A stretch of DNA of 64,000 nt from SCTD01 sp963784675. Lineage in GTDB: Bacteria > Actinomycetota > Actinomycetes > Mycobacteriales > SCTD01. The DNA is taken from positions 186,001-250,000 of the forward strand of contig CAWASE010000002.1 in assembly GCA_963784675.1 (NCBI GenBank). Direction: 5' to 3'. A model generated the notes under the pieces. That model was given only the letters and a program-made list of their open reading frames with translations. It did no database searches and was not told where the DNA came from. Positions 17,158 through 28,119 of the stretch are shown here, piece after piece. The stretch's first letter is position 1. Each line of letters begins with the position of its first letter. Position numbers and translations under genes: made by a program.

Positions 17158-18048
17158 GTGGACGACCAGCTGCGCCTGATGTGCGTGCACGCGCACCCCG
17201 ACGACGAGTCGAGCAAGGGCGCCGCCACGATGGCCCGGTACGCGGTCGAGGGCGTCGACGTCCTCGTCGTCACGCTCACCGACGGCTCGCGCGGCTCGGT
17301 GCTGAACCCGGCGATGGACCGTCCGGACGTGCTCGCCGACATCACCGGCGTGCGCGCTCGCGAGATGGAGCGGGCGCGCGAGATCCTCGGCGTGCGGCAG
17401 GTCTTCCTGGGCTTCGTCGACTCCGGGCTCCCCGAGGGCGACCCGCTGCCGCCGCTGCCGGAGGGCTGCTTCGCGGTCGGCGACCTCGAGGAGCAGACCG
17501 AGGCGCTGGTGCGGGTCGTGCGCCAGCAGCGCCCGCACGTCATGACCACCTACGACGAGAACGGCGGCTATCCGCACCCGGACCACATCCGTTGCCACCT
17601 GGTGTCGGTCGCGGCGTTCGAGGCGGCGGGAGACCCGGATCGTTTCCCCGAGGCGGGCGAGCCGTGGCAGCCGCTGAAGCTGTACTACAACCTCACCTTC
17701 CACAAGAGCCGGCTGGAGAAGCTGCACGACGCGATGCTGGCGGCCAAGGTCGACTCGCCCTACGGCGAATGGCTCACCGGCTGGGAGGACAAGCCGGGCG
17801 ACGCCGAGCGGCTCACCACGTCGGTGCCGTGCGCGGAGTACTTCCCGGTGCGTGACGCGGCGCTGATCGCACATGCGACGCAGGTCGACCCGACCGGTCG
17901 CTGGTTCGCCTGCCCGATCGAGCTGCAGCAGGAGACCTGGCCGTACGAGGACTTCCAGCTCGCCCGCTCGCTGCTCGAACCGAGCGTGGCGCCAGGGCAG
18001 ATCGAGGACGACCTGTTCGCCGGTGTGCGAGAGCGGGTGGGCGCATGA
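17158..18048 (+). CDS. mca: Mycothiol S-conjugate amidase
   Basis: This is a 296-aa zinc hydrolase that cleaves mycothiol S-conjugates to release mercapturic acids, part of thiol-based detoxification in actinobacteria. The zinc motifs are AHPDDESSKG near the N-terminus and GGYPHPDHIRCH in the middle. SRGSVLNPAMD and ETWPYEDFQLARS match Mca rather than the shorter MshB deacetylase. I place the start at GTG 17158, because GGAGGA (17148-17153) sits 4 nt upstream and the homologous N-terminus begins at LRLMCVHAHPDDE. An in-frame ATG at 17101 would add 19 atypical residues. The stop overlaps the next gene (ATGA). Confidence 0.93.
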   Translation: MDDQLRLMCVHAHPDDESSKGAATMARYAVEGVDVLVVTLTDGSRGSVLNPAMDRPDVLADITGVRAREMERAREILGVRQVFLGFVDSGLPEGDPLPPLPEGCFAVGDLEEQTEALVRVVRQQRPHVMTTYDENGGYPHPDHIRCHLVSVAAFEAAGDPDRFPEAGEPWQPLKLYYNLTFHKSRLEKLHDAMLAAKVDSPYGEWLTGWEDKPGDAERLTTSVPCAEYFPVRDAALIAHATQVDPTGRWFACPIELQQETWPYEDFQLARSLLEPSVAPGQIEDDLFAGVRERVGA

Positions 18049-18230
18049 CGACGCTGCTGGCCGTCGACCCCGAGCTGGTGCAGGCCGGACCGCTCGGTCT
18101 GCTCATCGTCGTGCTCATGATCATTGCGACGGTCTTCCTGATCCGCAACATGAACGGACGGCTGAAGAGGTTGCCGCGGGAGTTTCCGGAGCAGCCGGTG
18201 CGTGGGCAGGACGACCCGCCGACGAGCTAG
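18045..18230 (+). CDS. Small membrane protein downstream of mca
   Basis: This 61-aa protein starts at ATG 18045, overlapping the mca stop by 4 bp. It has one hydrophobic helix (GPLGLLIVVLMIIATVFLI) followed by a basic segment (NMNGRLKRLPREF) and a polar tail. The mca-linked short membrane protein is conserved in position in actinobacteria (Rv1083-like). No activity is known. Coupling suggests it could localise or support Mca at the membrane. Confidence 0.8.
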   Translation: MTTLLAVDPELVQAGPLGLLIVVLMIIATVFLIRNMNGRLKRLPREFPEQPVRGQDDPPTS

Positions 18231-18557
18231 GACTGCTCAGGCAGCACACGCTCGCAGATTCACGAAATTGTCTGCTGCACAGTGGTTCTGGCGACCGATT
18301 TTGTCGCAGGTTGGTTCTAGGTTGGCGTCATGGCTCCGCGCGGAGCTGGACCCGGCCGAGTAGAGCGCCACGCAGTACCGCCGCGACCGGCACCTATCGC
18401 TGCCATTCCGTCCCGCCTGCAGGCGTCGCCGGTCTCGATCGACCACGTGCCGATCACGCGGCTGCCCAGGCGCGAATGTCCTTACCCAGGCGACGATGAT
18501 GGCAGTTGTCGACATCGTCGCAGCGACGGCCGAGCGACAGTCAGGTCGAGATTCGCG
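18231..18557. other. Intergenic stretch without a supported gene
   Basis: The first 90 bases are unusually A/T-rich for this genome (GAAATTGTCTGC, CGATTTTGTCGCAGG, GGTTCTAGGTTGG), which suits a promoter. No -10/-35 pair is convincing. Short open frames on both strands here lack the codon bias of neighbouring genes. Confidence 0.5.
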
Positions 18558-18872
18558 TCACGAGGGGCGGACCTGGACAACCCGGTAGCCCGCCTCGGCT
18601 CTCGCGTCGCGCACCACCTCGCAGCTGTAGTCCGGGGTGCCCCGGGCGACCTTGTCGACCCAGACGTTCACATGCCAGCCGTTCCGGCCCTGGTCGCGGA
18701 CCGTGCTGCGCAGGTCCGAGCCGGGCGCCCGGGCCTGGACCTCACGCCGGCAGGCGCCGGTCGCGCGTCCGTCCTCGTCGACGGACGTCGGTCCGCAACC
18801 CATCAGCGTGCCGGTCAGCAACGCCATGCCGCCCCAGCCGACGGAGGCAACGCTGCGCCCATGCCAAGGCAT
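18558..18872 (-). CDS. Putative small lipoprotein
   Basis: The 104-aa product is read from ATG 18872. It has a signal peptide ending in a lipobox (ASVGWGGMALLTGTLMGC), so the mature protein would begin at Cys with GPTSVDEDGR. The remaining about 75 residues include two Cys (GACRREVQ and DYSCEVVRD) that could form a disulfide, and a strand pattern (HVNVWVDKVARG, YRVVQVRP). No family is recognised. An ATG 36 bases upstream is in frame but would place polar residues before the signal. It sits just upstream of arfB on the minus strand's downstream side and may be co-transcribed. Confidence 0.5.
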   Translation of the reverse strand: MPWHGRSVASVGWGGMALLTGTLMGCGPTSVDEDGRATGACRREVQARAPGSDLRSTVRDQGRNGWHVNVWVDKVARGTPDYSCEVVRDARAEAGYRVVQVRPS

Positions 18873-18942
18873 GGCGTCGAGCCTAGTTCCGGCTACGTGG
18901 TTGAGCACTGCCCAGCACCGGGGCCGCGCTGGACGACGCGAA

Positions 18943-19368
18943 CTACTCGTGGTCGCCCCGACGCCCCTTCTTCACCTCCGACCGTCGCTTCTTCCCAGCG
19001 AGCCGCCGCTCTTTCGAGCCGCGGGTCGGTCGGGTGGGACGGCGCGTCGGCGCCGGTGGTGCGACGCCCTGGCGCAGCAACTGAGCAAGCCGCTGCTCGG
19101 CGGCCTCGCGGTTCTGCAGCTGGCTCCGGTGCTCGCTCGCGGAGACGGTCACCACCCCGGAGACCAGGCGTCCGGCCAGCCGCCGCACGAGCCGTTCACG
19201 CAGGTGCTCCGGGACCGACGTGGCGCTCGCTACGTCGAAGGACAGCTCTGCGCGGCTGTCGGTGGTGTTCACGCCTTGACCGCCCGGCCCCGAGGATCGG
19301 GAGAACCGCCAGGACAGCTCTGCCTCGGGCACCGTCCAGGTCGACGTGACGAGCAGCGGTCCGGGCAC
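18943..19368 (-). CDS. arfB: Peptidyl-tRNA hydrolase ArfB (ribosome rescue)
   Basis: This 141-aa release-factor-like hydrolase frees ribosomes stalled on non-stop mRNAs. The catalytic GGQ is at residues 29-31 within RSSGPGGQGVNTTDSR. The C-terminus is rich in Lys/Arg (GSKERRLAGKKRRSEVKKGR), as needed to bind the empty mRNA channel. It is too short for a full RF1/RF2 and lacks the stop-codon-reading domain. Start GTG 19368. The flanking genes are unrelated. Confidence 0.92.
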   Translation of the reverse strand: MPGPLLVTSTWTVPEAELSWRFSRSSGPGGQGVNTTDSRAELSFDVASATSVPEHLRERLVRRLAGRLVSGVVTVSASEHRSQLQNREAAEQRLAQLLRQGVAPPAPTRRPTRPTRGSKERRLAGKKRRSEVKKGRRGDHE

Positions 19369-19532
19369 GGCTCAGTGTCCCAGGTCGGCCACGCCGATCT
19401 TTGCGTGCTCACCCACGCCGGCGAGGACAGGGCCACCGGCTGCACGACGGCTCACGTCCGCGCCGCGTGTGCCCGCCGAGCAGCGGGGGAGGACCACAGC
19501 CGCCCCCCGCCGAACCGCCACGAGGAGTCCCT

Positions 19533-20366
19533 GTGCCCGACGTCCCGTCCCTGTCGCTCAACAACGGCGTGCAGATGCCCCAGCTCGGCTTCGGGGTCTT
19601 CCAGGTGCCGCCGGATGAAGCGGAGAAGGTCGTCTCGCTGGCCTTGGAGGCCGGCTATCGCAGCATCGACACCGCCGCCGTGTACGAGAACGAGGAGGGC
19701 GTCGGCCGGGCGATCGCGGCGTCGGGGCTGGCCCGCGACGAGCTGTTCATCACCACCAAGCTGTGGAACAGCGACCAGGGCAAGGATGCCGCGAAGGGCT
19801 TCGAGGTCAGTCTGGACAAGCTCGGCCTCGAACAGCTGGACCTCTATCTGGTGCACTGGCCCGTCCCGGCCAAGAATGCCTGGATCGACACCTGGCACGC
19901 GTTGCAGGAGGTCTACGCCGCCGGGCGCACCCGCGCGCTCGGCGTCTCGAACTTCACGCCGACGCACCTGCGGCGCTTGTTCGTCGCCACCGAGATCGTG
20001 CCTGCGGTCAACCAGATCGAGCTGCACCCGTGGTTCCCGCAGGCCGAGCTGCGCGCTTTCCACGCCGAGCACGGCATCGCCACCGAGGCGTGGAGCCCGC
20101 TCGGTCAGGGGGGCGAGCTCCTCGAGTCCGCAGCGCTCGGCGCCGTCGCGGCCAAGCACGGGGTCAGTCCGGCGCAGGTCGTGCTCCGCTGGCACCTGCA
20201 GCTCGGCAACGTCGTCATCCCGAAGTCCGTCACCCCGGAGCGGATCGCCAGCAACCTGGACGTCTTCGGCTTCGAGCTCGACCAGGGTGACCTGGCGCAG
20301 GTCAGCGGCCTGGACGTCGGCAAGCGGCTCGGCCCCGACCCGGACACCTTCAACGCCGGGGCCTGA
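19533..20366 (+). CDS. Aldo/keto reductase
   Basis: This 277-aa NADPH-dependent oxidoreductase has the (beta/alpha)8 AKR fold. GTG 19533 follows GAGGAG (19522-19527). Family motifs include MPQLGFGVFQVP, GYRSIDTAAVYENEEGVG (catalytic Asp and Tyr), ITTKLWN (Lys), LYLVHWP (His), RALGVSNF and VIPKSVTPERIASNLDVF (cofactor 2'-phosphate site). The closest named groups are the 2,5-diketo-gluconate/methylglyoxal reductases. The in vivo carbonyl substrate cannot be inferred. It is followed after 21 bp by the DUF255 gene and may share a transcript. Confidence 0.92.
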   Translation: MPDVPSLSLNNGVQMPQLGFGVFQVPPDEAEKVVSLALEAGYRSIDTAAVYENEEGVGRAIAASGLARDELFITTKLWNSDQGKDAAKGFEVSLDKLGLEQLDLYLVHWPVPAKNAWIDTWHALQEVYAAGRTRALGVSNFTPTHLRRLFVATEIVPAVNQIELHPWFPQAELRAFHAEHGIATEAWSPLGQGGELLESAALGAVAAKHGVSPAQVVLRWHLQLGNVVIPKSVTPERIASNLDVFGFELDQGDLAQVSGLDVGKRLGPDPDTFNAGA

Positions 20367-20387
20367 GCGGTAGGGGAGGCTGACCGG

Positions 20388-22343
<1,956 letters not shown>

Positions 22344-22350
22344 GAGCCGG

Positions 22351-23034
22351 TCAGGTCGTCGCGGCGCCGTAGGTGGCGAAGGACACCGCGAGGTAGTGCG
22401 TGACGAAGGCCAGCAGCGTCAGGGCGTGGAAGACCTCGTGGAAGCCGAACCAGCGCGGCGAGGGATCGGGGCGCTGCAGCCCGTAGACGACCGCGCCCAG
22501 GCTGTAGAAGAGCCCACCGACGAGCAGCAGCACCAGCACGGCGACGCCGCCGGCCGACAGGATCTGCGGCAGCACGCCCAGAGCCACCCAGCCCAGCGAC
22601 AGGTAGAGCGCGACGAACAGCCAGCGGGCCGGGCGTCGCACGGCGTTGCGCAGCACCACCCCCAGCACGGCGCCGCCCCAGACGATGCCCAGCACCGTCC
22701 ACCGCTGCCAGCCGTCGAGCAGCAGCAGCGCGAAGGGCGTGTACGTGCCGGCGATGAGCACGAAGATCATCGAGTGGTCCAGCCGCTTCATGACCTCCTG
22801 GGCCCGGCCGGTCCAGGGCCCGCGGTGGTAGGCCGCCGACGTCCCGAACAGCAACGCGACGCTGGCCGCGTAGATGGCGCTGGCGGTGCGCTCGCGAGCC
22901 CCCTCGGACAGGCAGACGAGCACCGTCCCGGTGACCAGCGAGATGGCGAAGGCCGCTTCGTGCAGCACTCCGCGCAGGCGGGGCTTGATCGCCGCGGTGA
23001 TCTCGGCGACCTTGGCTTCGACGACGTCCTGCAC
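22351..23034 (-). CDS. Hemolysin III / PAQR-family membrane protein
   Basis: This seven-helix membrane protein has 227 aa. The start is set at GTG 23034 because AGGAG lies 4 nt upstream; an in-frame GTG at 23070 would add 12 polar residues. PAQR metal-site motifs are present: RGVLHEAAFAISL, FGTSAAYHRGPW, LDHSMIFVLIAGTYTPFALL and FGFHEVFHALTLLAFVTHY. These give the Glu/Ser/His/Asp/HxxxH set of the CREST superfamily. Members affect membrane fluidity or act as hydrolases; the hemolysin name is historical. It converges on DUF255 with an 8-bp gap. Confidence 0.9.
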   Translation of the reverse strand: MQDVVEAKVAEITAAIKPRLRGVLHEAAFAISLVTGTVLVCLSEGARERTASAIYAASVALLFGTSAAYHRGPWTGRAQEVMKRLDHSMIFVLIAGTYTPFALLLLDGWQRWTVLGIVWGGAVLGVVLRNAVRRPARWLFVALYLSLGWVALGVLPQILSAGGVAVLVLLLVGGLFYSLGAVVYGLQRPDPSPRWFGFHEVFHALTLLAFVTHYLAVSFATYGAATT

Positions 23035-23170
23035 GGGGCTCCTGCTGTCGGGATGGGTGCGTGATCTCACAGATCAGGGTAGGGCCCCCACGGGTAGCAT
23101 CCTCCTACTCGGTCGGACCGCCAAGCCCGCTGGCAGGTGGCCTCCGGCACACCTCGACGGAGAGGCAGTC

Positions 23171-25009
23171 ATGACGACGGCGTCCACGATTCCCGGGCTG
23201 GACTCGGCCCCCACCAAGAACCAGAAGCTGCTCGAGTGGGTGGGCGAGATCGCGCGGCTGACCAAGCCGGACCGGGTCGAGTGGGCCGACGGCTCCGAGC
23301 AGGAGTGGCAGCGGCTGACCTCGCTGCTGGTGGAGCAGGGCACCTTCACCAAGCTCGACGAGGCCAAGCGCCCGAACAGCTTCTACGCCACCTCGGACCC
23401 GAGCGACGTCGCCCGGGTCGAGGACCGCACCTTCATCTGCTCCGAGCAGGAGATCGACGCCGGGCCGACCAACAACTGGATGGCGCCCGCGGAGATGCGG
23501 GCGACGCTGAACCCGCTGTTCGACGGGGCGATGCGCGGGCGCACGATGTACGTGGTGCCCTTCTGCATGGGCCCGCTCGGCGGTGACATCTCCCAGCTGG
23601 GCGTCGAGATCACCGACAGCCCGTACGTCGTCGTCAGCATGAAGATCATGACCCGCATGGGCCAGGCGGCGCTGGACCAGATCGGTGACGACGGCTTCTT
23701 CGTCCCGGCCGTGCACACCGTCGGTGCACCGCTGGCCGAGGGCCAGGCCGACGTGCCGTGGCCCTGCAGCGACACCAAGTACATCGTCCACTACCCCGAG
23801 ACCCGCGAGATCTGGTCCTACGGTTCGGGCTACGGCGGCAACGCGCTGCTGGGCAAGAAGTGCTTCGCGCTCCGCATCGCGTCCGTCATGGCCCGCGACG
23901 AGGGCTGGCTAGCCGAGCACATGCTCGTCCTGAAGCTCACCCCGCCGAGCGGCGAGGCCCGCTACGTCACGGCCGCCTTCCCCAGCGCGTGCGGCAAGAC
24001 CAACCTGGCGATGCTCACCCCCAGCATCCCGGGCTGGAAGGTCGAGACCGTCGGCGACGACATCGCCTGGATGCGCTTCGGTGACGACGGCCGCCTCTAC
24101 GCGATCAACCCCGAAGCGGGTTTCTTCGGCGTCGCGCCGGGCACCGGCGACGACACCAACGCCAACGCCGTGCAGACCTTCACCGGCAACAGCATCTTCA
24201 CCAACGTCGCCCTCACCGACGACGGTGACGTGTGGTGGGAGGGCCTGACCGACGAGGCGCCCGCGCACCTGACCGACTGGAAGGGCAACGACTGGACGCC
24301 CGCGTCCGAGACGCCCGCCGCGCACCCGAACTCGCGCTTCACGACGCCGGCCGGTCAGTGCCCGACCATCGCGCCGGAGTGGGAGGACCCCAAGGGCGTC
24401 CCGATCTCGGCGATCCTGTTCGGAGGCCGGCGTGCGACCGCCGTCCCGCTGGTCACCGAGTCGTTCAACTGGCAGCACGGCGCCTTCCTGGGCGCGTCGG
24501 TCTCCTCCGAGACCACCGCGGCCGCCGCCGGCGCGATCGGCCAGCTGCGTCGTGACCCCTTCGCCATGCTGCCCTTCTGCGGCTACAACATGGGCGACTA
24601 CATCGGCCACTGGGTCAAGCTCGGTGCCGAGGCGACGGCGCGCGGCGACGCCGACAAGCTGCCGCGCCTCTACTACGTGAACTGGTTCCGCAAGGACCCC
24701 GAGGGCAAGTGGCTGTGGCCCGGGTTCGGCGAGAACTCTCGCGTGCTGAAGTGGATCGTCGACCGCCTCGACGGCAACGCCGAGGGCAAGGAGACCGCCA
24801 TCGGCATCCTGCCGACCAAGGGGGCCCTCGACCTGGACGGGCTGGACATGCCCGAGGCAGACCTGGATCTGCTGCTCAGCGTCGACACCGAGGTCTGGAA
24901 GCAGGAGGCGTCGCTGATGCCCGAGTACTTCGAGCAGTTCGGCGAGCGCCTGCCGCAGGCGATCAAGGACGAGCACCATGCCCTGGTCGAGCGGCTCACC
25001 AAGGCCTGA
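23171..25009 (+). CDS. pckG: Phosphoenolpyruvate carboxykinase (GTP)
   Basis: This 612-aa enzyme interconverts oxaloacetate and PEP with GTP, the key gluconeogenic step. Motifs seen are the PEPCK-specific VVPFCMGPLGGDISQLGVEI, the P-loop FPSACGKTNLAML, the metal/nucleotide site TVGDDIAWMRFG, the ALFGGRRA-like ILFGGRRATAVPLVTESFNW, and the flexible lid region QHGAFLGASVSSETTAAAAG. ATG 23171 follows GGAGAGG. A 15-bp-stem hairpin 15 bp after the stop should end transcription. The length matches the GTP-type family of about 600 aa. Confidence 0.97.
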   Translation: MTTASTIPGLDSAPTKNQKLLEWVGEIARLTKPDRVEWADGSEQEWQRLTSLLVEQGTFTKLDEAKRPNSFYATSDPSDVARVEDRTFICSEQEIDAGPTNNWMAPAEMRATLNPLFDGAMRGRTMYVVPFCMGPLGGDISQLGVEITDSPYVVVSMKIMTRMGQAALDQIGDDGFFVPAVHTVGAPLAEGQADVPWPCSDTKYIVHYPETREIWSYGSGYGGNALLGKKCFALRIASVMARDEGWLAEHMLVLKLTPPSGEARYVTAAFPSACGKTNLAMLTPSIPGWKVETVGDDIAWMRFGDDGRLYAINPEAGFFGVAPGTGDDTNANAVQTFTGNSIFTNVALTDDGDVWWEGLTDEAPAHLTDWKGNDWTPASETPAAHPNSRFTTPAGQCPTIAPEWEDPKGVPISAILFGGRRATAVPLVTESFNWQHGAFLGASVSSETTAAAAGAIGQLRRDPFAMLPFCGYNMGDYIGHWVKLGAEATARGDADKLPRLYYVNWFRKDPEGKWLWPGFGENSRVLKWIVDRLDGNAEGKETAIGILPTKGALDLDGLDMPEADLDLLLSVDTEVWKQEASLMPEYFEQFGERLPQAIKDEHHALVERLTKA

Positions 25010-25023
25010 CCCCCGCACGTCGC

Positions 25024-25059
25024 CTGCGCCCCGTCCGGAACGTCCCGGGCGGGGCGCAG
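25024..25059 (+). terminator. Rho-independent-like hairpin after pckG
   Basis: CTGCGCCCCG (25024-25033) pairs perfectly with CGGGGCGCAG (25050-25059). TCCGG/CCGGG extends the stem to 15 bp around the loop AACGTC. No U-run follows, which is common for high-GC actinobacteria. Confidence 0.7.
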
Positions 25060-25120
25060 TCGTCGCACCCCCCTGTCGACGCCGTCCTGACCGTCGACAC
25101 CCTGCCGAGCGGAGAACTCC

Positions 25121-25708
25121 GTGGCCGACCTGCGCTGCCTGGACGGTTCGCTGCTCAGCGTGCTGCCGGTCCCGGTGCTGGACCGCGAGGGTGCCCCGTA
25201 CGAGGTCACGCTGCGGCTGCTGCGCGACGGCGCGGACTTCTCGGAGGTCGGCGAACGCTGCGGCTGGTTGCTGGCCACGACGGCCGCCCGCCTGCGTGAG
25301 GTTCGCCAGCTCGATCCCCGGGCCTTTCCCTCGTCCGGTCTGGAACAGGGACTGCGCACGTGGGCCACGCACGCAGGCCGCGACCCGGAGCAGGTCTGGC
25401 GCGACGCGCGACGGTTCGTGCCGCGTGATCGAGAGCTCCTGTCGCTCCTGTCGCGGGACCCTGACGACCTGACCAGCGCCGGTGAGCTGCGCGTCACGCT
25501 CCGCGAGGAGCGCCGCTGGCAGCCCGGGACCGGCCCGGACCCCGGCCGCTGGCGGCTGAGCGCGACCGCCGTGCTGGACGCCTGGGGCGGCGCCGGCGTC
25601 GGACTCCGCGCGGTGCTGGACAGCGCCGGACTGCTTGCGTTCCTGGAGGCTCTGGTCCGCGAGTGCACTCGGGCCGCCGACGCGCCGGAGGCGACCCACC
25701 GCGGCTGA
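25121..25708 (+). CDS. Conserved-looking hypothetical protein
   Basis: This 195-aa protein from GTG 25121 (ADLRCLDGSLLSVLPVPVLD) has no signal peptide or membrane helix. It is rich in Leu and Arg, with a predicted alpha/beta mix and C-terminal helices (GVGLRAVLDSAGLLAFLEAL). GC-rich third positions are consistent along the frame, which supports coding. I do not recognise a family. It stands alone between pckG and the prenyl synthase, with 136 bp before the next start. Confidence 0.6.
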   Translation: MADLRCLDGSLLSVLPVPVLDREGAPYEVTLRLLRDGADFSEVGERCGWLLATTAARLREVRQLDPRAFPSSGLEQGLRTWATHAGRDPEQVWRDARRFVPRDRELLSLLSRDPDDLTSAGELRVTLREERRWQPGTGPDPGRWRLSATAVLDAWGGAGVGLRAVLDSAGLLAFLEALVRECTRAADAPEATHRG

Positions 25709-25844
25709 CCGGCTCCCGCCCGTGCGTCCCGGCTCCGGAGCGGCCGTCGCAGCCAGACTCTGCCGGCGGGACCGTTACGCTGCGTGCCAGAAGGCTGTTC
25801 GGCACCTCCGAGCCGAGAGCCGGCGCCAGCGAACGGGAGACGGC

Positions 25845-26615
25845 GTGGGCCTGCGGGACGTCGCGTACGGGGTGTACGAGCGTCGGCTGGCCGGCTCGCT
25901 CGGCCGTGGCGGCGCCGCGGTCCCGAAGCATGTCGGCGTCATCCTCGACGGCAACCGCCGCTGGGCGCGTGCTGTGGGCGCCGCGTCGTCCGAAGGCCAC
26001 CAGCGCGGCGCAGACAAGATCGCCGACCTGCTCGGGTGGTGCGACGAGGCCGGCGTGGAGCTGGCCACCATCTGGCTGCTGTCGACGGACAACCTCGCTC
26101 GACCGGCGGCAGAGCTGGACCCGCTGCTGAAGATCATCGAGACGGTCGTGCTGGACCTGGCCCGCCCGGAGAACCGCTGGACGCTCAACATCGTCGGCGC
26201 CCTGGACCTGCTGCCGGACACCACCGCGCGGCTGCTCAAGGAGGCGGCGGCGGGCACGGCAGGCCGTCCCGGGGTGGAGGTCAACGTGGCGATCGGCTAC
26301 GGCGGCCGCCGAGAGATCGCCGATGCCGTCCGCTCGCTCCTGCAGTCGCACGCCGCCGCCGGCGCCACCCTGGAGGAGGTCGCCGAGTTCCTCGACGTCG
26401 AGCACATCGCTGAGCACCTCTACACCCGCGGGCAACCCGACCCCGACCTGGTGATCCGCACCAGCGGCGAGCAGCGCCTGGGCGGCTTCCTGCTCTGGCA
26501 GAGCGCGCGCAGCGAGTTCTACTTCTGCGAGGCGTACTGGCCCGACTTCCGGCGGGTCGACTTCCTGCGCGCGCTGCGGGCGTACGCCGCGAGGCAGCGC
26601 CGCTTCGGAGCCTGA
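25845..26615 (+). CDS. Z-isoprenyl diphosphate synthase (undecaprenyl/Z-farnesyl type)
   Basis: This cis-prenyltransferase (256 aa) condenses isopentenyl diphosphate onto an allylic primer for polyprenyl carriers. GTG 25845 is preceded by GGGAGA. The catalytic P-loop is HVGVILDGNRRWARAVG. Later motifs are WLLSTDNLARPAAEL, NVAIGYGGRREIADAV, PDPDLVIRTSGEQRLGGFLLWQ and the Glu-containing YFCEAYWPDFRRVDF. The N-terminus (GLRDVAYGVYERRL) and position after hlyIII match the Rv1086 short-chain Z-farnesyl diphosphate synthase. Product chain length is therefore uncertain, and Z-FPP or decaprenyl synthesis are both possible. Confidence 0.92.
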   Translation: MGLRDVAYGVYERRLAGSLGRGGAAVPKHVGVILDGNRRWARAVGAASSEGHQRGADKIADLLGWCDEAGVELATIWLLSTDNLARPAAELDPLLKIIETVVLDLARPENRWTLNIVGALDLLPDTTARLLKEAAAGTAGRPGVEVNVAIGYGGRREIADAVRSLLQSHAAAGATLEEVAEFLDVEHIAEHLYTRGQPDPDLVIRTSGEQRLGGFLLWQSARSEFYFCEAYWPDFRRVDFLRALRAYAARQRRFGA

Positions 26616-26835
26616 GCCGGGCACGCGACCCTGCCGCGACCCGCGGAGTTCATCAGGTCGGCCCGGTGTGTCGCAGGCCCCCGGGGTCGGGCGCGTCCTA
26701 GCGTCGTCGGTGGCGGTCGGCAGTCGCGCCGGTCCGCTCGGGAGGCCCGATGCGCGTACCTGCGTTCGACGGGGCCGGCGCCCGGCCCCCGCGGCCCGGT
26801 CCCGGCCACAGCAGCCAGGCGCGCCGGAGGTTCTC

Positions 26836-28116
26836 ATGACCGTCTTCGTGCTCGACACGTCCGTCCTGCTCTCCGACCCGGGAGCGTTGGCCCGCTTCGA
26901 CGAGCACGAGGTCGTCCTGCCCCTGATCGTCGTCAGCGAGCTCGAGGGTAAGCGGGACCACCCCGAGCTCGGCTGGTTCGCCCGGCAGTCGCTGCGGGTC
27001 CTCGACGACCTGCGGATCCGGCACGGACGGCTGGACCGACCGCTGCCGATCGCGCAGGGGACGGTGCGGGTCGAGCTGAACCACATCGACTCCGCAGTGC
27101 TTCCGGCCGGGGTGCGCGGCAGCGACGGCGACAGCCGGATCCTCGCTGTCGCGGCCAACCTCGCGGCCGAGGGCGCGGACGTGGTGCTGGTGTCCAAGGA
27201 CCTGCCGCTGCGCGTCAAGGCCGCCGCCATCGGCCTGACGGCGCAGGAGTACCGCGCCGAGCTGGCGGTCAGCACCGGCTGGACCGGCATGGCCGAGCTG
27301 GAGGTGCCGGGCGCCGACATCGACCTGCTCTACGCCGACGGCGTGCTCGACCTGCCGGAGGCCCGCGAGCTGCCCACGCACACGGGTCTTGTGCTGCTGT
27401 CCGAGCGCGGCAGCGGACTGGGCCGGGTCGCTCCGGACAAGTCGGTGCGGCTGGTGCGCGGCGACCGCGAGGCGTTCGGCGTGCACGGTCGCTCGGCCGA
27501 GCAGCGCATCGCCATCGACCTGCTGCTGGACCCCGAGGTCGGCATCGTCTCGCTCGGTGGCCGGGCCGGTACCGGCAAGTCGGCGCTGGCGCTGTGCGCA
27601 GGACTGGAGTCGGTGCTCGAACGCCGGGCGCACAAGAAGGTCGTCGTGTTCCGTCCGCTCTACGCCGTCGGCGGTCAAGAGCTGGGCTACCTGCCCGGCG
27701 ACGCCTCCGAGAAGATGGGCCCCTGGGCGCAGGCGGTCTTCGACACCCTGGGCGCGCTGGTGGCGCCCGAGGTCGTCGAGGAGGTGATGGCCCGCGGCCT
27801 GCTGGAGGTGCTGCCGCTGACCCACATCCGGGGCCGGTCGCTGCACGACGCGTTCGTCATCGTCGACGAGGCGCAGTCGCTGGAACGCGGGGTGCTGCTG
27901 ACGGTGCTGTCGCGGCTGGGGCAGGGCTCGCGGGTGGTGCTGACGCACGACGTCGCTCAGCGGGACAACCTGCGAGTAGGTCGGCACGACGGGGTGGCGG
28001 CGGTCATCGAGACGCTCAAGGGTCACCCGCTGTTCGCCCACGTCACGCTGACCCGCTCCGAGCGCTCGCCGATCGCCGCGCTCGTCACCGAGATGCTAGA
28101 GGACCTCTCGCTGTAG
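26836..28116 (+). CDS. phoH2: PhoH2-type PIN-ATPase (RNA helicase/RNase)
   Basis: This 426-aa fusion has an N-terminal PIN nuclease domain (FVLDTSVLLSDP, IVVSELEGKRD, DSRILAVAANL with acidic metal ligands) and a C-terminal PhoH ATPase (Walker A GGRAGTGKSALALCAG; Walker B DAFVIVDEAQSLERG). ATG 26836 follows GGAGG. Mycobacterial PhoH2 homologues unwind and cleave RNA. The 220 bp upstream hold no gene in good codon bias, though in actinobacteria a short PhoAT-like frame can precede phoH2; none was clear here. The stop is 3 bp from the convergent exporter gene. Confidence 0.93.
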   Translation: MTVFVLDTSVLLSDPGALARFDEHEVVLPLIVVSELEGKRDHPELGWFARQSLRVLDDLRIRHGRLDRPLPIAQGTVRVELNHIDSAVLPAGVRGSDGDSRILAVAANLAAEGADVVLVSKDLPLRVKAAAIGLTAQEYRAELAVSTGWTGMAELEVPGADIDLLYADGVLDLPEARELPTHTGLVLLSERGSGLGRVAPDKSVRLVRGDREAFGVHGRSAEQRIAIDLLLDPEVGIVSLGGRAGTGKSALALCAGLESVLERRAHKKVVVFRPLYAVGGQELGYLPGDASEKMGPWAQAVFDTLGALVAPEVVEEVMARGLLEVLPLTHIRGRSLHDAFVIVDEAQSLERGVLLTVLSRLGQGSRVVLTHDVAQRDNLRVGRHDGVAAVIETLKGHPLFAHVTLTRSERSPIAALVTEMLEDLSL

Positions 28117-28119
28117 CGC

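Noticed and set aside
18237..19349. Open frames on both strands in and beyond the 18.2-18.5 kb gap
   Set aside because: No codon bias or RBS, and they overlap the lipoprotein and arfB genes out of frame.
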